DNA from: Artemia franciscana | Taxonomy: Eukaryota; Arthropoda; Branchiopoda; Anostraca; Artemiidae | Reading direction: 5' to 3' | Length of the DNA: 64,000 bases | NCBI RefSeq assembly: GCF_032884065.1 | Contig: NW_027062695.1 | Coordinates: forward strand, 1-64,000 | In this document: piece by piece, positions 46,111 to 63,167 of the stretch | Numbering within the stretch: the stretch's first letter is position 1 | How the letters are laid out: every line of letters starts with the position of its first letter | Position numbers and translations under genes: made by a program | The notes under the pieces: generated by a model | Told to the model about the DNA's origin: nothing | Databases searched by the model: none | What the model saw: the letters and a program-made list of their open reading frames with translations, nothing else

Positions 46111-47378
46111 TAGGTCGAGTGGAGAATCAGTGTTGTCTATTCTTATATTTTGTCGGTGCCGGTTTTGAGGCTCAGCAGTGTTCTTTCGATGGTCTTTCAC
46201 TGGCCATGATAACGAAAATATTGGGATACAATTGTGATTATGTAAGCAAACTCAAGCACGCTCAGTTTTTGGCAAAAGCACTAGTTCTTATAATTCTACA
46301 AATATAAAAAATCGTAATGAGTAAGCTTGTCTAAGGTAGTTTTGTAGACATATCTTGCGCAATATGCGAAGCAATAAGTTTTGTTTGTTTTAATTTTTAA
46401 CCCAGCACTTTAATTCAATCAAGAAAATTAGTTTTTACGTCAATGTCTGATGGCCTCTGTTTATACTAAAATATACGCAATAAGCTCCATAAAAGATTTT
46501 TGTTTAATTTAGTCTAATAGAAAGACTGAAGCTTTTTTCGACATTCCTGCTACACCTAATCTGTATTGACTGTTTCAAAGTAAACAAGCCTTTGCAAATA
46601 CACTCAGTTTTAACAATGCTCAACAATTATCTTGATATCAGACCATTTGAAAAATTTGACTTTGATGTACCACTAATCTGTCATTCACCTTTGTACCCCA
46701 CTCCCTTCTACAATTGTGTCTTTTGACCTTTTTTTTAAAGAAGTCAAACGGTGACCAGACCAGTCCATATAGAGGTAATTTTCAAGAGCTCATTACGAGG
46801 TATCTTTACTTGTATATAGTCCAAGCATGTCACGTCTTTACGTGTTTGCAGTAATGGCTGAGAAAATGGCAGTTTAACCAGAAATAGGTGGCCAAAATGG
46901 TATTAGTTTAGTTACGTTATAGAACCCCTTGCGAAAATGGAGCATCTATTCCAACAAGGGGCATAATGCCTAAATTATACGAATGGTGATCAAGCTGGAT
47001 GGTAACAGATTCTTAAGACAAATCATAACAAACAGATGCCTGTGCACAAGGATCAGTGGAGAGGTTAATTGATAAAATCTGCTAGAAAACGATTAAAATC
47101 GCAAAACCAAATGTTTACAAAAGGTTTTAAATAGGCCCTTTGGCTTAGAATACGAATATATATCCTCAATATGCTAAAAATAACTTAATTTTGTTAAAAA
47201 ATTAAAGGAGATTTACTGTGTTCTCATTTTCCTACGAAATGCATTAAAAAAAATGTTTCAGCTCCGTTCTAATGAAGTTGAAGGCTGATAAGAATTGGCA
47301 CAACTAGACACACAGGATAAAAATATAGAAGAAAAATGGTAACATGGGAAAAAGGGTGAACTACTTTCTTTGACTTAC
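46111..47378. other. ACE intron, no gene recognised
   Basis: AT-rich sequence. An open frame of 67 codons at 46104-46307 on + has no recognisable feature and overlaps the likely upstream part of the LINE relic. Confidence 0.45.
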
Positions 47379-47521
47379 CTTGCTCAGGGCGGTAAGCATA
47401 AGAAAGTTTAAGTCGGATCTTTCGTCTTCAGTAAAATCTTCTTCAAGTAGTCCAATCTTCTTTAGATGACCAGGAGTCTGTACAGATAGTGCCATAAGGT
47501 CACCAACTGCCTCGTGAAACC
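47379..47521 (-). CDS. Angiotensin-converting enzyme-like exon with zinc-ligand Glu
   Basis: After GGTGTTTTCAG, two bases complete Gly, then FHEAVGDLMALSVQTPGHLK, KIGLLEEDFTEDERSDLNFL, MLTALSK and donor GTAAGT. HEAVGD contains the third zinc ligand (Glu411 in human testis ACE). The rest matches LIALSVxTPxHLxxIGLL..D..DINFLMxxALxK. Phase 2+47 codons+0 agrees with both neighbours. Confidence 0.95.
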
Positions 47522-48164
47522 CTGAAAACACCTAATTTTTAGTCTCAATGACTTTAAATTAGTTATGAAAATAATTTTGCTTCATTTAATTTGTCTTTTA
47601 TCCAGCAATTAGTCATATTTTCCTTTAGTGCATTATTTTATGTTAAGTAAATCATTAAACGTTTTGAAATTAGCGTGCCAAGTCTAGCTAATTTTGCATT
47701 TCAAGTAGTATTATGAGTAAGATAAGCAAAGAGAAAACATGGCCCCGGGAGCAGTATGTTCTTACCCAATATATTGAATAGGATATTGTTGGAGCTTGAA
47801 AGCAAATACACAGTGCCAAAAAAACCGAGGACAAACCCCCACTTTACTTCCAATGTTCAAATGTCAAACTTTTATTTAAGTTGCAGAATACTGATACCGC
47901 AGATGGATATCCCTTGATTGCATTCAACAGTCACTCAGATGGACACTATCTATTCTATAAGTGAATTGGATTACATGTATTTATTTCTATGCGGGATTCT
48001 TTTTATATTTCTTTTTTCCGTTTCAAATTTACGCGTGGACTTGTGAAATTGTCCAGGGTAAATTTTCCCCGGTATTGAATTGTCTAGAATATATTTCCGT
48101 GAGTAAGGGATTTTTCCGTGGAGGTGGGGCAGATTTTTTGGGATTATTCAAAAAATGATCATAA
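47522..48164. other. ACE intron, no gene recognised
   Basis: AT-rich. A 65-codon + frame at 47961-48158 shows no domain. Confidence 0.45.
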
Positions 48165-48525
48165 ATTAATCAAACAAAAAAAAAAACACGTCGTTTTAAC
48201 TGAAAGGAGGGAGCAACATTAAAAGTTAAGACGAACAAAAACTACTACGTATATAATGGGGGTTTCCCCTTTTCGGCAACTCGCTCTTTACGCTAAAGTT
48301 CGAGTTTTTCCCAAAAATTTAAGTACGACTCATGAAACACAGGGGTCGTTTAATTAGAACAATAAAAAGCTTTTTTGAAAGCACTAAGAAACTGTAGCGT
48401 AAAGAGCAAGGTGTCAAGAAGTGAGCAGCCCTCTTCATTTACGTAATAATTTCTTTTCGTTAAAAGTTTTAGTGCTGTTGCTTTTTACCCCCAGTTAAAA
48501 AGCTTGTTTTTTTATATTTAATACA
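48165..48525. mobile_element. FB1 fold-back element, diverged copy
   Basis: Left: AACACGTCGTTTTAACTGAAAGGAGGGAGCAACATTA, CTCGCTCTTTACGCTAAAG. Right: CTGTAGCGTAAAGAGCAAGG, TTTTCGTTAAAAGTTTTAG..CAGTTAAAAAGCTTG. Confidence 0.7.
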
Positions 48526-48649
48526 TTTAAAGACCAAAATACATCATTTCCCTCCCGGAAAAGTCGTTTCAATATTGGTATCTATGGCACGTGCAAAGTT
48601 ATTTAAGCAAATGGTATTGAGCAAGCAACTGCAAGAATCACTTTAAATC

Positions 48650-49040
48650 ATCGTTCTGTGAAATCTGCGGTTAGAAGACAAACTAAAATTACAATATTAC
48701 ACAAAATTATGCAGGATAATGAAAAAATCCAAACACTTAAAGTAAACTCTTCAAAAAATGTCTGCGTTATTGATGATGAAAATTGAAGCATAACAAGGGA
48801 TAAATCCGAACAGCTTAAGCAAAATGCGGGGTAAAAATGTCTGAGGCAATGATGAATGAAAATAACGCGCATAAGACCTGCAGTTACAAGCCATCTAACA
48901 ACGTGAATGATTATTCAAATTAGTAGACGCATGCAAAATTATACAAGGTGACGAATGTCTTCCAACAGCTAAAGCAAAAGACATGGAACAAGCGACATAA
49001 ACATAAATGAAAATAAAGCACAGTCAAGTGACAGCAATAA
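48650..49040. repeat. R1-related degraded repeat
   Basis: GTGAAATCTGCGGTTAGAAGACAAACT (48658) and AAGACCTGCAGTTACAAGCC (48872) resemble the 8400-9230 repeats. From 49040 to 49620 nothing is recognised. Confidence 0.45.
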
Positions 49041-49619
49041 TCACATATGTTTTGTTTTGGATTATTGTTTTGTATTAAGGTGGACCAGAAAATGATCCAG
49101 CACCTTATTGATTTTACTTAAATATTTAATAAAATCTTTGAAAAGGCCATTTATCTCGTCTCATTATTTTTCTAAATTCTAAACATTTTCTTCTTGATTT
49201 TCAATTTGATTCCCGAGTGAAGAAATCCACCGAACATGCTTGTAATAACCTTTTGAATTTTTACATTCTGTGTTAGATTTGGGATTATTTACATTTTCCA
49301 AATTCCTGGATAATCGTAAGATATTGATTCCTTAACCCGTGAAATTGTCCTATTGAAATTATCTCATTTTGAAATAAAGGGAAATTTATTTTCTTTTTAC
49401 ATATTTGAATTATGTGTTACTTCCTGATAATCCACTTTTCCGTTTATCCTCAAAAAAGAATTTTTGAACCCCTCAAAGATAATTTTTAGAACTTGTGCTA
49501 TTTTAAATTGATGTAAATTATCTTTTTTATGGAGTAAAAAGCGGAAACTTATTGATTGCTGTAGATGTTTTTCATCCTAAACCTTCCCTTGTTCAAAGTG
49601 GTAACTATAGTTCTTTACT

Positions 49620-50225
49620 TTTGACGTCTTTGTTTGTTTTGCTGATCACAATACACTAGAAAATTCAGGAAAATGCAAATCAGACCTTAGATTCAATCTG
49701 GAAAATTTGTTTGAGAGAGTAACTTCATGGATTGATGCTATATACTATAGCCTAAGTTTTTTTTAAACCAATTTTTTTTGCATACTTCTCAGGTTTATCC
49801 CTATTTCTCTGAAATTCACAGCAAATAAAATAAGTCATATATCTATAGATCGTTATGTTCGTTTTTTGGGTATTCTTGTTGATGAAAACTAGTTTGCGAA
49901 AAGTTACACTGATTTGATTAAAATGACGTTATGCAGGAGTCTCTTTATTTTAATAAAGCTAAAACGTACTCTACCAGGATCAATTTTGAAACTCTTTTTC
50001 ACCACTTGGTTCAGTCTTACGTTTCTTACTGTCCAATAGTATGGATGTCAACCTTTCCTGTTCTTTAAAAACTACTTTCTAAGGTTTACAATAAAGCTAC
50101 AAATGTCATTCAAGAAAAAGGTCGTGGGGACCTCCATTAGCTCTTAAGCTCATTTACGTGACACTTCAAAACGAGAGTAGTTTTTTTCTTACAAAAGACT
50201 TGGCCACCTTCCGGCTTTTCTGTCT
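49620..50225 (+). pseudogene. LINE reverse-transcriptase relic
   Basis: CFADHNTLENSGKC at 49635 corresponds to the catalytic F/YADDxTL motif, with the second Asp replaced by His. RFLGILVDEN follows at 49860, then SLFILIKLKRTLPGSIL and a broken SYVSYCPIVWMSTFP. The order (palm, FLGI, KLKxxLPxxIL, YISYCxxVW) is that of CR1/Jockey-like LINEs. Dead. Confidence 0.65.
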
Positions 50226-50766
50226 TAATTATTCGTCATGGGCACATACACTGAACTGAAAATAGCTCTTTCAAGTCCAATCAGATTTGTCAACATAAAG
50301 AAAATTAAATCTGAATAAAATATTTGAGCAAATTTTGGACTGATAAACATACCTATAGGAGCGGTACTTATTTCATTCCTAACATGGAACTCGGCTCTCT
50401 TGACCTTCCCCACGGTCTGTTTTACCATATTAATTCGATTGATAGATGATTCCCTTCCCAAACAATTTGCAATTCCCTTTTCAAGAAGTTGGTATGTAGC
50501 AGGCACGAAAGAATACTCTTGGTGTAGCCAACACTCATAAGCCTGCACTGAGGCAATATAACCATAGCCTGTTCCGCTTCTAATGTAAATGTGACTCCTC
50601 CACCGTACGCTTGCGATTCAATACTGTACAAATCTTATAATTGTTCAATTTGTTGAAAATCCACACAGAGCCATTAGCTATACATTAGACTTCCAGTCTA
50701 ATAAAAAATAGAAATGGGTCTAAGAGCAACTATTTTCTAAGAAGAAAATGACATAGATAAACTTAC

Positions 50767-50897
50767 CTGGATTTGCTCCTTCTCTAAAAGCATACGGCTG
50801 AGATGCATGACGATATTGTTGAAAATATTGGATATGACCCATCTCATGGTGAACAGTAATTAAATCTTGCATATTTACTCCGGTACACATTTTAATC
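50767..50897 (-). CDS. Angiotensin-converting enzyme-like exon with HEXXH zinc site
   Basis: The acceptor CTTTTCAG precedes G, which completes Arg. It then reads [43 protein letters not shown] and one base of Gly before donor GTAAGT. HHEMGH is the M2 catalytic motif: both His bind zinc and Glu is the general base. Preceding C(T) and following GHIQYFx[14 protein letters not shown] are family hallmarks. 131 bp, phases 1 in and 1 out, matching neighbours at 55589 and 47521. All catalytic residues are kept, so an active peptidase is expected. Confidence 0.96.
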
Positions 50898-51329
50898 CTG
50901 AAAAGTAATTTATACTCAACTTATTGGCGTCAAACAAACCGTGAGTGCTTATATTGGCAAAATACTAATCACGCATGTTACATGAAGTACCTCAAATGTT
51001 TTTATTTCAAGTCCAATCACAGTATATGGGAAATATTTGCCATTCACGTCTTTGTATTTAAAAGTAATTCAATATATTGGATTTAGGATAATAGTTATTC
51101 AAAACATATTCGCACAGCACACCAATAAATCCTTGGACACTTTCAAGAGCATTCGCACAGAATTCTGATTATTGATAATTCTGCAGGGCTTGGTCTGTTT
51201 TAACGGGTATTTTCGGGTTGAAAAACCTCTTCCTGGCGAATTTATCTACTATGGAATGCCTCCCCGTAGTAGTATAATATTTGTAGGTATGAATATATAA
51301 TGAGTGGGAGGTAATACGCTTGGGACTGC

Positions 51330-51589
51330 CTGTGCAGGATATCAACTCTGGTTTACAGAAGAGATTCGTAAAGTGCTGAAAATCATGTTGTGACCGAGAT
51401 GGGACCAGGATTGAACAAAGACTCCATTCACACTGGAAGCCCCAGGGGGTTCCTCCTATCCGGTTCTAAGCCAGCTTATGCCATTTGGTGTAGACTTGAG
51501 AAGATCCCCGTCCTGCACTGGTATCCGGGATCATTGCTTTTCCTGGGGCCAAAATAATTAGAAAATATAGAATTTTTTTTACTGAGGCA
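51330..51589. other. Intron sequence before the LINE
   Basis: GC-richer than its surroundings (GGAAGCCCCAGGGGGTTCC..). It may be 5' untranslated LINE sequence; nothing coding is recognised. Confidence 0.3.
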
Positions 51590-54319
51590 GGAAGGATGGG
51601 GCACATAGACATGGAGTAGGGGTCATGATGAATAAGGAAGCTGCTAAGTCTTGTTTAGGCTGGAAAGGTTTTTATAATAGAATACTTATTGCTCATTTTA
51701 CGACTAAAAAGTTCAAGGTATCAGTTATAGTAGTATTATGCTCCTGTTGAACTGACTGACTGAGATACAATTGACTCAGATACGTTTTACTTACAATTAC
51801 AGGAGCAATTAGACAGGGTACCAGGTAGAAACATGGTGTTTTTACTAGGAGATTTTAACGCCCAGGTCGGTAGAAATAACGATAGATGGTAAATTTGGTG
51901 TAGACTTTTGCAATTTTGTAGGTATAAAAATGTAGTTAAAACTAAGACGGTGTCTGGTCTTAAAGTGGCCCTTTAGTTGATATGGTATTCAAGTGATAGT
52001 AAGGCACCGAGCCTTACTGATAATGTTATAGTAAGTCGAAGGCTGGCAGGATAAATAAAAGATATTAGGGTGCTGTTAATCGATGTGCTGTTAAGAGTGC
52101 TGTTATCGATGTTAAAAGTAAAGATCACTATTTAGCAGCATCTAGAGCTAATGTAAAGTTGAAATTCCGGAAGGGTAACTAAATATCGGAAAGAAATGAT
52201 GTTGGTCTACTACAGGATGAGAATTTGAGAGAAACCTTCAAGGAACAGTTGAATACTAAACCTGAGAGTTTTAAATTTGACAATGGAAAAGATGGTTGGA
52301 ATACATTTAGACAAACAATTTGTGAAGTTGCTGATAGTGTGTTACAGAAGAAAGTTAAGACTCCAGCTAGGAATATTAGTGAAAAAGCTCTATGTTCAAC
52401 AGAGAGGAGAAGGGGTTTGTAAAAGAATTATCTGATTGATAGATCATATGAAAACAAAACGAATGTAAAGAAAGTGGAGAAAGTATTAAAATATGAACTA
52501 AGGAGGTGTGAAGTGGAGGCCATGGATAAAATTGCCGAAAATATGGACGATGCAGCTTGGCGGCATAATCATAAAATATTTTATTCGCATATTAATAAAT
52601 TAAGAGGGAGTAGTCCACCCGTACTTGTTTCAGTTAAAGATATGAACGGGACAACAATTAGTGATAAGGAAAGAGTTAAAGATAGATAGGTTGAGCATTT
52701 TGAGAATGTGCTAAACCGAGTACACATATACAGTTCCAGGAAAAGATATTGAGGAAAACTAAAAAGTTTGTGATACCTTGGATGTGAATAAAGATCTGTT
52801 TTGTGAGGGAGAATTGGTGACAGTACTAGAAAGATTAAAAAATAATAAGGCTCCTGGCGCTGATAGTTTGGAAAATGAGTCTCTTAAATATGGTGACTCT
52901 GAGGTTAGACATAAGTTACTGAAGATTATCAATAGGATTTTAAAAAAGGGAATGTGCCTAACGATTTAAGAAAAACCTCAATTAAACCACTGTATAAGAA
53001 AGGTGATAAGAGTGAGTGTCGCAATTATTGAGGCATTAGTCCGGTCTTAGCAGATCACAGATTACTTAGTATATGATACTTTTTAGACTGAGGAGATGCT
53101 CTAGACAAAGTTTCATGAGAAGAACGGTGTTGTTTTAGAAAAGGTAGAGGATTTGTCGACCAGATTTTCACTCTCAGGTTAATAATTGAGAAGTACCTTA
53201 GTTGTCAAACATCTTTGGTCCTTAGTTTTATAGATTATGAGCAAGAATTCAATTCTGTTGATAGAAGAGCTTTACATTAAAGTAATAAATTAAAGTGAAT
53301 AGTCCTATGTACGAGAATAACACTGCTGCTGTTAAGGTAGGCAAAAAGGTTAGCAGCTCGTCTTGTATTCAATCAGGAGTTCAGCAGGGTTGTGTTTTTT
53401 CCCCATTTATATAGATTATTTTGATAGACTTTATCTTAAGGAGCACAGGAAAGGCAATGGGAGACCACAGAATCAAATGGGAAGGAAAAACTCTCCTGGA
53501 CTTAGATTGTTCCAATCGTTTAAGCATATTAAATGAAAGTGTGAGCAAAATGATTGAACTTTTAGAGGTTTTGTGACTTCAGTGTGTTAGAATAGGCTTG
53601 AAAATTACTCTTAAGAAGACTAAGTCTCTAAGGCTAGGAATTAGCGAAGATGAAAAGTTGACGTTGGGTGACGAAAAGAATGATGAGCTGGGCAACTTCA
53701 CTTACTTTGGTATTATTATTAGTAAAGACGGTGGGAGAAGTGAAAATATTAAAAGTAGAATAGCTAGGGAACAGCGTTTTCTTTTTCACAGTTAATAAGA
53801 GTTTGGAGAAAGAGGAATACAAGTCTGCAAACAAAGATTAAAATATTGGAAGGTACAGTGATGACATTGGTCAAATATGACATTGGTCAAATGACATTGG
53901 TCAAAGCATGGGCACTGGGAAAAGTGGATGCAGGTTTACTAAATGTTTTCCAGAGAAATTGCGTACGGATTGTTCTGGGTACCCGGCTGACTAACCGTAT
54001 TTTGAACAGTAGGTTGTACGAAAAATCTGGTTCAAACCCCTTTGGAGCTAAAATGGAAGAAAGGTTTAGATGGCTAGGACACGTTCTGCGTATGAAGGTG
54101 AGAGATTACCGAAGTTTGTCCTTTTCAGCCAACCATGTAGGGCTAAACGAAAAGCAGATTGTCCTTGTCTGGAGTGGGAGAATGCCATAAAGAAAGATTT
54201 AAAGGAAATGGGAGCATCCTGGGAGGGTGTAAAAATGAGGATTTGAATAGACTGAATGGAGGAGGAGTTTGCGTAACTGTGTTGACCTCAGGTGGCTTGG
54301 TGCTGCTGTGAGTTGTTAG
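51590..54319 (+). pseudogene. Non-LTR retrotransposon (endonuclease + reverse transcriptase), dead
   Basis: Nearly full-length ORF2-type relic. The endonuclease part reads HGVGVMMNKEAAKSCLGWKG and MVFLLGDFNAQVGRN (51842). The linker has broken SKDHYLAA and frames 52225-52689 with KAL..ERRRGL and ELRRCEVEAMDKIAE. RT: NNKAPGADS (about 52842), FIDYEQEFNSVDRRAL (53227), SGVQQGCVFSPFI (53370). The YADD box is replaced by CSNR (53508-53519). C-terminal: LGDEKNDELGNFTYFGIIIS, RFRWLGHVLRMK (54061), ending RWLGAAVSC and TAG at 54317. A TAG-repeat tail follows. More than ten stops. This ORF is often mislabelled craniofacial development protein 2 in arthropods. Confidence 0.9.
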
Positions 54320-55588
54320 TAGTAGAAGAAATAGTAGTAGTTTGTTCAAAAGGCTTTTTGTTTACATTTTGCGTCAAATATTTTTATCTCTTTTTACAAA
54401 CAGTAGTTTTGACTAAAACTAGGAATTTAAAAGCAAAAATAGAATTAGCAAAATACATTTACTGAAAAATGACATCAGGTAGCATCAAGCTCCTACAACG
54501 ATGCATACACTGACCCTATCTAGAGTCTTATTTCATCTACTTTAAGGAATTGGGTCTTACGAAGATTTCTATATGATATAAACTTCATTTGAGAAAATTT
54601 TGATTGCTACTTCTTATTCCGATTTCTACTTCTTATATCTCCTTGCACATTACTCAAAATCGAGTAAAAAAAAACTTCAAAATGAAAATTAAACTTTTAA
54701 AATTAAAGTAATAGCCGTGTTCTATCTTCTATTATTTTTTGGTTTGTACTTGAAAAAGGAATTTTTGATAGCTTATAATGTTAATAATAATAACAACAGG
54801 TGAAAGTAACTAGTGTAACCAAATCAGTCTATCTTTACAAATAGGGTTTCAATGGGAAACATAAGCATAGACTAGTGTTGAACAATCTGAGACTGGGCTA
54901 CATTACAATAAACATGTTTTACAATAGACTTTTACTCTTAAAATTATTTGATGGAATAGTTACAGTTCTTGAATCAATTTCAAATGGCAATTATTTTTCA
55001 TTTGGTAGTTTATTTTTTCAAAATGTATTTTTAAATATTTGGATTCTATAGGTTAGGGTTCGTTCTTTACAAGGCTTTCTTAAGCGGGCAACCACAATGC
55101 TTCTAAGGAGGCAACCATGATCCTTGGAATCAGCTTTACGCAGTCTAGTTTAGCTCTCTGTTATATATTGCTCAAAGAACTCGGAGTTATGTTTAACTTT
55201 GCGTTTTTAAAACAAACCATATCGTGCACATTTAAACTTTCATAAATTCATGATGGACTTGACCTCTGATCGGTTTGTGTCAACCAGCCTAGGCAAAAAT
55301 GTTTCAAAATTAGAACATATAAATTGCGAAGAAAAGCGGTTAAATTCACAGCCTGTAGAAAAATTTACTGCTGGAAGGGAAAATGCAAATAGTTCGGCTG
55401 AGTTCTTTGTTCAGCCGTCCATGGGAAAAAATTATCTGAGGGGAGGTTTATTTCCGTCATAATTAGCTAATCTGCACTCACAAATTACTAAAAATTATCT
55501 TATTTATTAAAAATCTGACTTCACCAATGTTTTTCTAGCCTTTCCAGAAGAATAAAATATGTCCTGCAGTTTACCTTTTGCAGCTTAC
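54320..55588. other. ACE intron, no gene recognised
   Basis: AT-rich. A 70-codon + frame at 55250-55462 lacks recognisable features. Confidence 0.45.
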
Positions 55589-55764
55589 CTGTAATCTTCT
55601 TCCTTGCAGAATTCCCAAGCTGAGGCATGACAGGTCACCTCTTTATTTGGCGGCTTGACGATCATGGATAAGCTTGTATTGTAAGTTGTCGGCATCTCTT
55701 CAAGCGTAAGGTTTACGTAGAAATTTTCTGATACTTCAAACATCTTTTCAACTGTCCAATTATT
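55589..55764 (-). CDS. Angiotensin-converting enzyme-like exon
   Basis: Behind ATTTTATTTTTAG in phase 0: NNWTVEKMFEVSENFYVNLT, LEEMPTTYNTSLSMIVKPPN, KEVTCHASAWEFCKEEDY and two bases of Arg, donor GTAAGC. It matches the family stretch (W)TxxKMFxxxExFxxSLGLxxM..FWxxSxxxKPxxxREVxCHASAWDF. His of CHASAW is a substrate-binding residue (His353 in human testis ACE), and the Cys is the first of the conserved pair whose partner, in (K)MC, is in the next exon. NWT, NLT and NTS are potential N-glycosylation sites. Confidence 0.94.
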
Positions 55765-56739
55765 CTAAAAATAAAATATTTTGAACTCTTAATAAGTTTT
55801 AAAGGCTGTGGTCAATATAAGGGTCGCCACTCTTTGAGACAAAATTCCTTGCTATTGGGCTATTGAAGTCATAGTCCACAAGAGTTTCTATAGGCTCCCT
55901 TACCCTCTTGTCATCCCAGGGGTATGCTTGCCACTTGAAAGTAGCAAAAATTTCAATACTACTACCTCCCTGAGCAAGGCTTTTCAGCGCTAAAGCACTT
56001 TTCTGAAAATTCGCTACATGTGTGAAATCTTAGTCATTTAAGCTCATGCAGGTTATGAAGAGAGCGTATCAACAATTGCTCATAAATAGTAAAGGCTGTG
56101 AAGTCGAAATTTTAAAAGGATGTTAAAGAGGATGTTAAACTGAATCAAAAGATACTATTTTTATCTAGGTTGCCATTGGGGCGTTCGTGCAATATCTCAG
56201 GAGTGCCAAAGAATGTTAACTTGTAACTTTCAAAGTATGTTAAAAAGTAAACTAAGTAAAAAACATTAATTTTATACACATTGTTAGAACTGCGTATTGT
56301 AAAATCTAGGGAGACTCTATAAGGGTATCAAGCATGAACTTTCAAGATATATTTAGGAGGAAGTTGAACTAAAACAAAAAATAGTATTGTCATACAGATT
56401 GTCAAAAAAAACAAGTCTGCAGCATTTCTCAACCTTTTCCTCATGATGTCCTACTTGGCAGGATAGAGCTACATTATCCCTACAGCTTACTGTTTGAAAA
56501 GCGGTCAGTCGGACAGATAACTAAAATAATCCATGCAAAACTCGTCTAAAAAAATCTTATAAATCTTTGTCTTTTGGAACGCTCACATTTCAAATCGTTA
56601 CTAAAGTACAGTTTCCCTACGTACAATTTCTGTTCGCAGACTTATATTCATATCCTTCCAAACTTATATTGCGTGTCATCCAACTTAGATGCGTTTTTGG
56701 CATCCGCCTAAACATTCCTTGAAAGCTCCACGTTAATGC
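55765..56739. other. ACE intron, no gene recognised
   Basis: AT-rich, no repeats noted beyond simple runs. Confidence 0.45.
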
Positions 56740-57600
56740 CCTAAGCTTGCGTAGTGACAGTAGTTGTAGTAGCAGTAGTAGCATTATTAGTAGTGTGTAC
56801 ATCTTACTTTTTTTCATCATACCCTTCAACACACGATGCCATTTTTAACTTAATACCATCAACTGGTCCTAAGGCATTGCTGATTCCTACTCTTGACAAC
56901 CTATGTGGAAAGAGTGTGTTTCAATTTATTTGAATATAGTATTTAATATTTTCCCAAAATTTCCCCCTTAATAATCATAAGTTTATTAGTAGTAGTAGTA
57001 GTAGCACCAATAGTTATAGTAGTAGTAGTAGGAGTAGAGTCAATAGTAGTAGTCTTTGCTTTAGTATCAGTTGTAGTAGTCGCAAAAATAATAATAGTTA
57101 CAATAGCAGTTGTCGGATTAGAAGCAGTAGTATTGTGATGCAAATATTGTATTTTCGTTAGTTTCATATCCCCTACAACAAGTGTTATAAGTTTTAATTT
57201 CAACACGAAATTATTTCTAATGTAATGCTTATATTCCCTTTTTACAACCTGCATAAGGATGGCAGGTTGTCATCCGCAAAACATAAATTCTTAGAGATAT
57301 TCCCTAAAAATTTCACCTTCATACCCTTAGGCATAGTTGTAATAGCAGTCACAGCAGTAGTAAAACTACTCAACTTAATGTACTTGGCCATTGCTATGAT
57401 ATTGTCCATTCGCTCTTTTGATAACCTATATATTTATATACTTCTTGAAATTATCATCTTAATGCCCATAACCATACAAGTAGTTGCGATAGCAGTAGTA
57501 GTTAGAGTAATAGTAATAGTAGTAGTAGAAACAGTAAATTTTGCAGTAGCAGTAGTAGTAATATTGCCTTTTAGTGAATTGATCTTACTCTTTAGGTATT
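56740..57600. repeat. (TAG)n/(GTA)n trinucleotide clusters
   Basis: Interrupted AGTAGTAGT.. clusters at 56755-56800, 56980-57140, 57330-57370 and 57480-57570, all on the + strand. Related clusters continue at 57880-57970 and 58180-58240. Open frames through them are Val/Ile-rich or Thr-rich and not genes. Confidence 0.85.
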
Positions 57601-57654
57601 CTCTGAGAGTTTGCACTTAATACACAAACCAATTCTTAAGATACGCTATTTTAA

Positions 57655-61449
<3,795 letters not shown>

Positions 61450-61450
<1 letters not shown>

Positions 61451-63167
61451 TCCTTTGATGCGAAGTGCCGTGGTCTAAGACAAACAAACTAAATCAAAAA
61501 TGAAAATAATAATAAAACATATAAATAATTCATTGTGCTAACGTCGTTCTTTACTTAGGCAGCACTATTGCACTGCCTATGATATTACAGATACATGATT
61601 TTTATCGACTGGATGAGCAATGTACATAGTTTTTTGTAGTTTAGTATTTCCAAAGCATCACCTTATTAAAATAAAGGCTAAGGCCAAAGCTTAGCCTTTT
61701 CGCATACACTCAGAGCAAAAACTTACCCTTTTTCTAATGAAAAATCCTTCATCTAAACAATAGAAAAATTGCCTAACTTACAGTCCTCGCCCCAGGACTG
61801 GAGGGATATGGCATCCCTGCAGACATAGATATTAGAGCTTTTGACTGGTTTGAACAAAGCGACAATTTCAAAATATCGATTAATGTTGAGCAGAGTGGCA
61901 CCTGAAAAGGGCAGAGAGGGCGGAGGGCAGCTTGTTTCCCTCCAATCTCTCTTTAACAAGTCCTCAACATACTTTCAATATTTCAACTTAATAACATCGG
62001 CCTTTCCGTAGATAATTGTTGATGTTCTCTTTTCAAAACCATCATGCGTGTTTTGATCATGTTCAGCATGCCTCTCAGCCTTTCTTAAAATTTTAACATT
62101 AATACCATAAGCCTTTTTGGAAACCCAGGATCAAACATACCCTCTTTTCCAATATCCTCAATTCCTCTTTCAAAAACTTATTTGTAAACAACGGAAAACT
62201 TGTATAACTTATGAAAACTTGAAAACTTGTATAACTATAAGGTACTACACTAAATTCTGGAATGACAGTGAGGGTTACGCTGGGTGATACTACCCTGAGT
62301 GATACCACATTTAGTTGGATATCTCTGGGTCCAATGAATGTCAGACTTATTATGCACATCCTAGAAAACTCAAACTACAAATATCATGTCTGCAAGCGTT
62401 TTGTCTGCAAGCGTGAAATTTTGTTTATCGTGAAATTTTGACTCGTTGCCATCTTGGGTCTACGAAGCTACCTGAGGCGTTCAAACTTTGGGGGAGTTGC
62501 GGGTCTATAGCCCAATGTTTATGAATGTTTGCATTAGATTAACGAAATTTCTTGACAACCACGGTCTCTGCAGTGTCTTGATAAATTTGGGTTCGAAGCC
62601 TGGGTCTCGTATTATAAAACTGAGATCAAACTCACTGCATCAAACAGGGACACCTAATGTCTACCCCATTTATAACTATTTAAGTATTTTGCTACATTCT
62701 AGGTTTAACAAGATGTAACTTGCCCATCTTTTCTGCTTCAGTGTGTCTGGGAAATTGAATTTAAAAAATAAACCATGATCCTTGCCCTTTGGGTTGGTTA
62801 TATAATTTAGCCCTAAAGACACATTTTTGGATTTGCAATCATTCTGAATGAACCAGTTTTCTCAAAATTTTAGCGTAATATCAGCGGGCTTACGGGACAT
62901 TTATTGGTTAAATTCTGCACACGAAGGAGAAGGGGATCTGGTTGTCCTTTAATTAATTTCTGAGCTTACAAGGGACACATGAAATAACACTTTTTGATAA
63001 CTAGATCCCTCCATCAATCTTGTATAGCCGTTACACTGTAGAATATAGCTGGGGAAAGAATGTGTAGGAGATACGTGGCTCTATACGTCTTCAACTGAAA
63101 AACTTTGAATGACCAGAAGTTTCGCTTTACGGTATATGTATAACAGAAGAGGAAATAAAAAACTTAC
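61450..63167. other. ACE intron with a satellite fragment
   Basis: A partial monomer lies at about 61770-61960 (TTACAGTCCTCGCCCCAGG). Otherwise AT-rich sequence with no gene recognised. CTTGTATAACTTATGAAAACTTGAAAA is locally repeated near 62200. Confidence 0.45.

Noticed and set aside
57225..57620. 131-codon Val/Ile-rich frame resembling a membrane protein
   Set aside because: The hydrophobicity comes from GTA/TAG trinucleotide repeats; no start context or homologous pattern.
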